In this document: in pieces, positions 60,772-64,000 of the stretch
Numbering within the stretch: the first letter of the stretch is position 1
Layout of the letters: every line of letters begins with the position of its first letter
Assembly: GCA_958496175.1 (NCBI GenBank)
Contig: OY292275.1
Coordinates: 18,662,001 to 18,726,000 of the forward strand
DNA: 64,000 bases
From: Sisyra terminalis
Lineage: Eukaryota; Arthropoda; Insecta; Neuroptera; Sisyridae
Direction: 5' to 3'
Program-made: the position numbers and the translations under genes
Notes under the pieces: generated by a model
The model's input: only the letters and a program-made list of their open reading frames with translations
Told to the model about the DNA's origin: nothing
The model's database searches: none

Positions 60772-62039
60772 TTGACAGAGAATTTTTTTGGTGTTATAAA
60801 ATAATGAAAGTCTAACCGTCACGGAATTTTGCCCTATAATCTTTGATCTATTTCGTTCGTCGAGTACTGCCAGTTGTTTTCTTGCTTTTCTAATGCGAAA
60901 AGTCTGTAGGTTAAGATGCCAAAATTAGGGGAAAAAACAATTACCTTACCAACAAACAGAGTCATTAATTATACTTTGAACTTTAGAACCATACTTTAAT
61001 GCCATTTTTTATCTCAACTTTACTATTTGTCAAAACCTAATGTTACTACCCGAAATACTTTGCACTGATTGTAATCTAGAATTTTTTGGTACTAAATTTG
61101 CAACTTAGCAAATTGCATCTTATGCTACTTTAGAAAAAATTAATTAAAAATTAGAATTTGCATATTCTCCTAGAGAACATACGTGACTTACTGAGTTAGT
61201 AAATTTATTTCCATATCCAGGATTTCATTTGAAACAAAAAAATTTGATTAACTCTTGCACTTGAAGAAACAATAGAAATAATTAAACAAAATGCAAATAA
61301 TAAAAACAGAAATATTTTCTTTTTATTTTATCATGGTAGAAAAACTTTTGTTTTGTTGTAAAAAAAAAAGAAATAAAACGCTTTCTGTGTTTGAAAATAA
61401 ACATGGCAAGTATTCTTCTCGAAAAAAAGCATTTAATATACACAGTGAGCGTCGAATAAATAACGGATATAATCACATTTAAGAACAAATTGAATTTCTC
61501 GAACACGACGTAACAGAACCTTTGAGTTTTTTAGTTTGCAGGATATGAATCCCAAAGAGGTTTTGCAGGACTGTTGTGAACTGATTAATTTTATCGCTGT
61601 TCTTTATCTAAATTGAATAAAATTATATCAGAAAAAAGTTTTGCATTTCAAACCAATTTAAAAATATGATAAGTATTTTTTATCAAACCAGAATTTTAAT
61701 TAATTTTCAAATGACTTAAAATAAAATTGTAGAGAAGCACATTATACAGATATTCACCTAAGTTTTATGTTTGCTTGCATACTAATCTGTTTTTCATTTT
61801 ATTTTATTTTTCATTTACAACAGGAAGTCCAATTTATTTTATTTCTGATTTTTTTTTTATATATTCCCTCAAACTAAATACTCAAATTATTTTAAAATGA
61901 ATTTGTATGTATGCTGTTTTGTAATTTTCGTATTCATCTAATTGAAAAATTGATCTATGCTCCCTTAGTCGTTTTTTTCGACTTTGTCGGAAATTAAGTT
62001 AAGAAATTAATATTATCATTTAAATTTAAATAATCTAAT
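60772..62039. other. AT-rich non-coding DNA
   Basis: No gene recognised. The left flank of the following Penelope-like element shows no recognisable upstream RT motifs, so that element is 5' truncated at about 62,040. Confidence 0.4.
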
Positions 62040-63290
62040 AACATCAAAACTATATGATATGGTAATCAACGACATAATGAACTTGTTAATCACCATCTTA
62101 CAACAAAACTTTTCGCTTTCAATCAAAAATTTTATCGCCAAAAGGAAGGCTTAGCCATGGGCTCCCCTTTATCAGGACTACTAACCTACATTTACATGAA
62201 TCGCTTTGAAAATAATTATATTATGAACAATAACTACAAAAATAAAATAATTTATTATGGAAGATTTGTAGACGATGCATTTATGTATATTATTTAAAGG
62301 AACTACCCGACAGATTGATAATATGGTATCCGATCTGAACAAAATTAACCAGAAAATAAAATTCACTTCAGAACACGAACTAAATGGAACAATCAACTTT
62401 TTAGACATAACAATCATCAGTGAAAATGGAAACTTGTCATACAATATATATATATATATATAAAACTAACAAAAACGAACACAAGTATCCACAAAACATC
62501 ATTTCACCCAAGAAACCAAAAAATGGCAGCTTACAACAGTCTAGTGAACAGAGCGATCAAGTTCCTTCCTATCACCAAAGCTCGTGAAGAAGAATTTAAG
62601 ATAATTAAACATAATATAGCCACTACTAACGGATACAACAGCTCAATCGTAGACAAAATAAAATCGAAATTTACTAATAAATCCATTCTTCCAACTCCTC
62701 CAAAAGAAAACAAAAACTATATAAAATCAAACTTCAATAATATATTTAATTTTACAATCACCAACTTCTTAAGGAAAAAAACTTCAATATCGCATTTTCA
62801 ATAAACAACAACAATTATGAAAATTCTTAAGCCATTGGAGAACAACAAAATTACAACGAAAAACAAAACCAAAATATATAAAACTGAATGTGGTTCCTGT
62901 GAAAAATTAAACTGGTAGATCTTTCAGAATAAGATATATGGAACATACACCCAAGAAACCTACTTCAACAACAACTTCAAATTTTACAAAACACCTTTAT
63001 GACGAAAATCGTCAATGCTTAAATTTCGAAACAAACTTTAAGCCACTACATATTTGCAAGAAAATATCACTATGCACACTCTAGAAGAATATGAAATATA
63101 CAAAGCACACAAACTAGATCCAAATAACATCCTTAATGTCAAATTATATAAAACAAACAACCTTTTTGAAATTTGTTTATAACTGACAAAATAATCATTA
63201 CCTAATAATGACAGCCAAAAACTGTTGAAATGTGTCGTATTTAAGAAGAAATAGAGTCATAGGACATATATCATTATTCATTAACATATA
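62040..63290 (+). pseudogene. Penelope-like element: RT C-part and GIY-YIG remnant
   Basis: From 62,133 the frame reads FNQKFYRQKEGLAMGSPLSG then YIYMNRFENNYI, and from 62,257 YYGRFVDDAF, the Penelope-type palm with both catalytic aspartates intact. A frameshift follows near 62,290. Then come KINQKIKFTSEHELNGTINF and LDI, and after an AT-repeat expansion (62,446-62,462) SIHKTSFHP, MAAYNSLVNRAIKFLP and the linker. From 62,875 YKTECGSCEKL begins a broken GIY-YIG endonuclease (usual YxxxCxxCxxxYvGqT), then EHTPK, TKHLYDEN, NFETNFKPLHICKK and LEEYEIYKAHKLDPNNIL in shifting frames. The N-terminal half of the RT is missing. The 3' tail (63,187-63,275) is the piece also found inside the LINE at 43.0 kb. 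Confidence 0.92.
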
Positions 63291-64000
63291 TATCATTTAA
63301 AAATTACTTTTGTATATTTACTTGACTAAAAATAATCCAAGTAATGATCTCAAAGTTCAAAGCCATTTATAAGTGTTTATTATATTAATAAAAAATAACA
63401 ACTTGCAATTTAATAAATTTGATCATAAAAAATCAAATAATCGTGTAAGTGTTTTCTTTTCTACGATAGAAAAATCTTTGGAAAGTTAATTATTTTATCT
63501 ATTTCATAAAAAGTATAATACAACGCGGCATTGTATTGGTGTTTGATATTCGTGCAAACCATTGATGTTAATTCCCATAAGATAAAAACAAATTTTTCTT
63601 AAATGATTTATTGGTTTTGTCTGTTGTTGTTAATCGAAGAAATTAATTGTAATATATAAAACTTCTATTTGATAACCATAGAACTATCTAATATAATCTT
63701 TATTTATTATCTCGTGAAAAGTTAAGAAGTAAAGCTCTTTAAAAAGAAAAAGAAATCGTGGCTAGAGAAAAGAACTCTTTGAAAGTTTTTTTTTTCATTT
63801 TATCTTATTGGTAGGTTGCATCGACTCAATTAATTATTTTGCTAATGTATCTTCAATTCTTCAACATAAAAGATTTAAGAAAAATCTGTCAGTTTATTGC
63901 AAAAAATAAAAACAAAATGTAATTCGTATAAATTCCCAGTAATAAATTTACTACTTGTGTTGTTTTTAAGAAACGAAAATCACTCAGAGTGAATTTAATA
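63291..64000. other. AT-rich non-coding DNA
   Basis: Nothing recognised after the Penelope-like element. Confidence 0.4.

Noticed and set aside
1..64000. CRISPR arrays, operons, bacterial promoters or terminators
   Set aside because: The window is eukaryotic, with spliced exons, a SINE and LINEs. No direct-repeat array with regular spacers is present.

Overview
This is an AT-rich eukaryotic window, very probably from an insect with a large, repeat-filled genome. The evidence is a split G-protein-coupled receptor gene with GT-AG introns and an arthropod-type set of transposable elements: a Tc1 remnant, Jockey/I-type LINEs, a Penelope-like element, Helitrons, hAT-like MITEs and a tRNA-derived SINE. 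There is no bacterial gene organisation. Nearly all the open frames of 60-100 codons are chance frames in AT-rich DNA. The species cannot be named from what is visible.

The one recognisable host gene is on the minus strand. Three exons (35285-35140, 32529-32299 and 29104-28971) encode the 5' end of a biogenic-amine GPCR, most like the insect 5-HT1 (serotonin) receptors. They cover the start codon, a glycosylated extracellular N-terminus, TM1 and TM2. The reading phases agree at both junctions, giving 152 residues before the last donor. The remaining exons (TM3 to TM7) were not found in the 29 kb to the left, so most of 1-28970 is probably one very long intron. A second good minus-strand exon candidate lies in it (24227-24009). 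It encodes a hydrophobic C-terminus with a stop, and its phase would also fit the receptor's last visible donor.

The rest is mobile-element debris. From left to right: a deleted Tc1 element (1.8-2.4 kb); an RNase H-bearing LINE 3' end (6.1-6.8 kb) and a second copy of its tail (14.9 kb); a small Helitron (12.1 kb); a 1,021-bp near-perfect foldback element with a 9-bp target duplication (15.6-16.7 kb); a lepidopteran-style Helitron (18.7-19.2 kb); two older palindromes (25.3 and 26.5-26.9 kb); LINE fragments (33.2 and 42-43.5 kb, the second carrying an inserted Penelope tail); a 905-bp Helitron (48.9-49.8 kb); a TTAA-flanked MITE (54.0-54.7 kb); a mariner-like inverted-repeat element (56.5-57.4 kb); a hAT MITE (59.7-60.2 kb); and a decayed Penelope-like reverse transcriptase/endonuclease (62.0-63.3 kb). 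Copies of one tRNA-derived SINE are scattered throughout on both strands.

The most interesting items are the hairpin-forming elements, mainly the 15.6-kb foldback, which would make a long double-stranded RNA if read as part of the receptor intron. Also notable are hammerhead-like motifs, partly in inverted pairs, at apparent Penelope ends; an upstream ORF overlapping the receptor start; and the possible alternative terminal exon.
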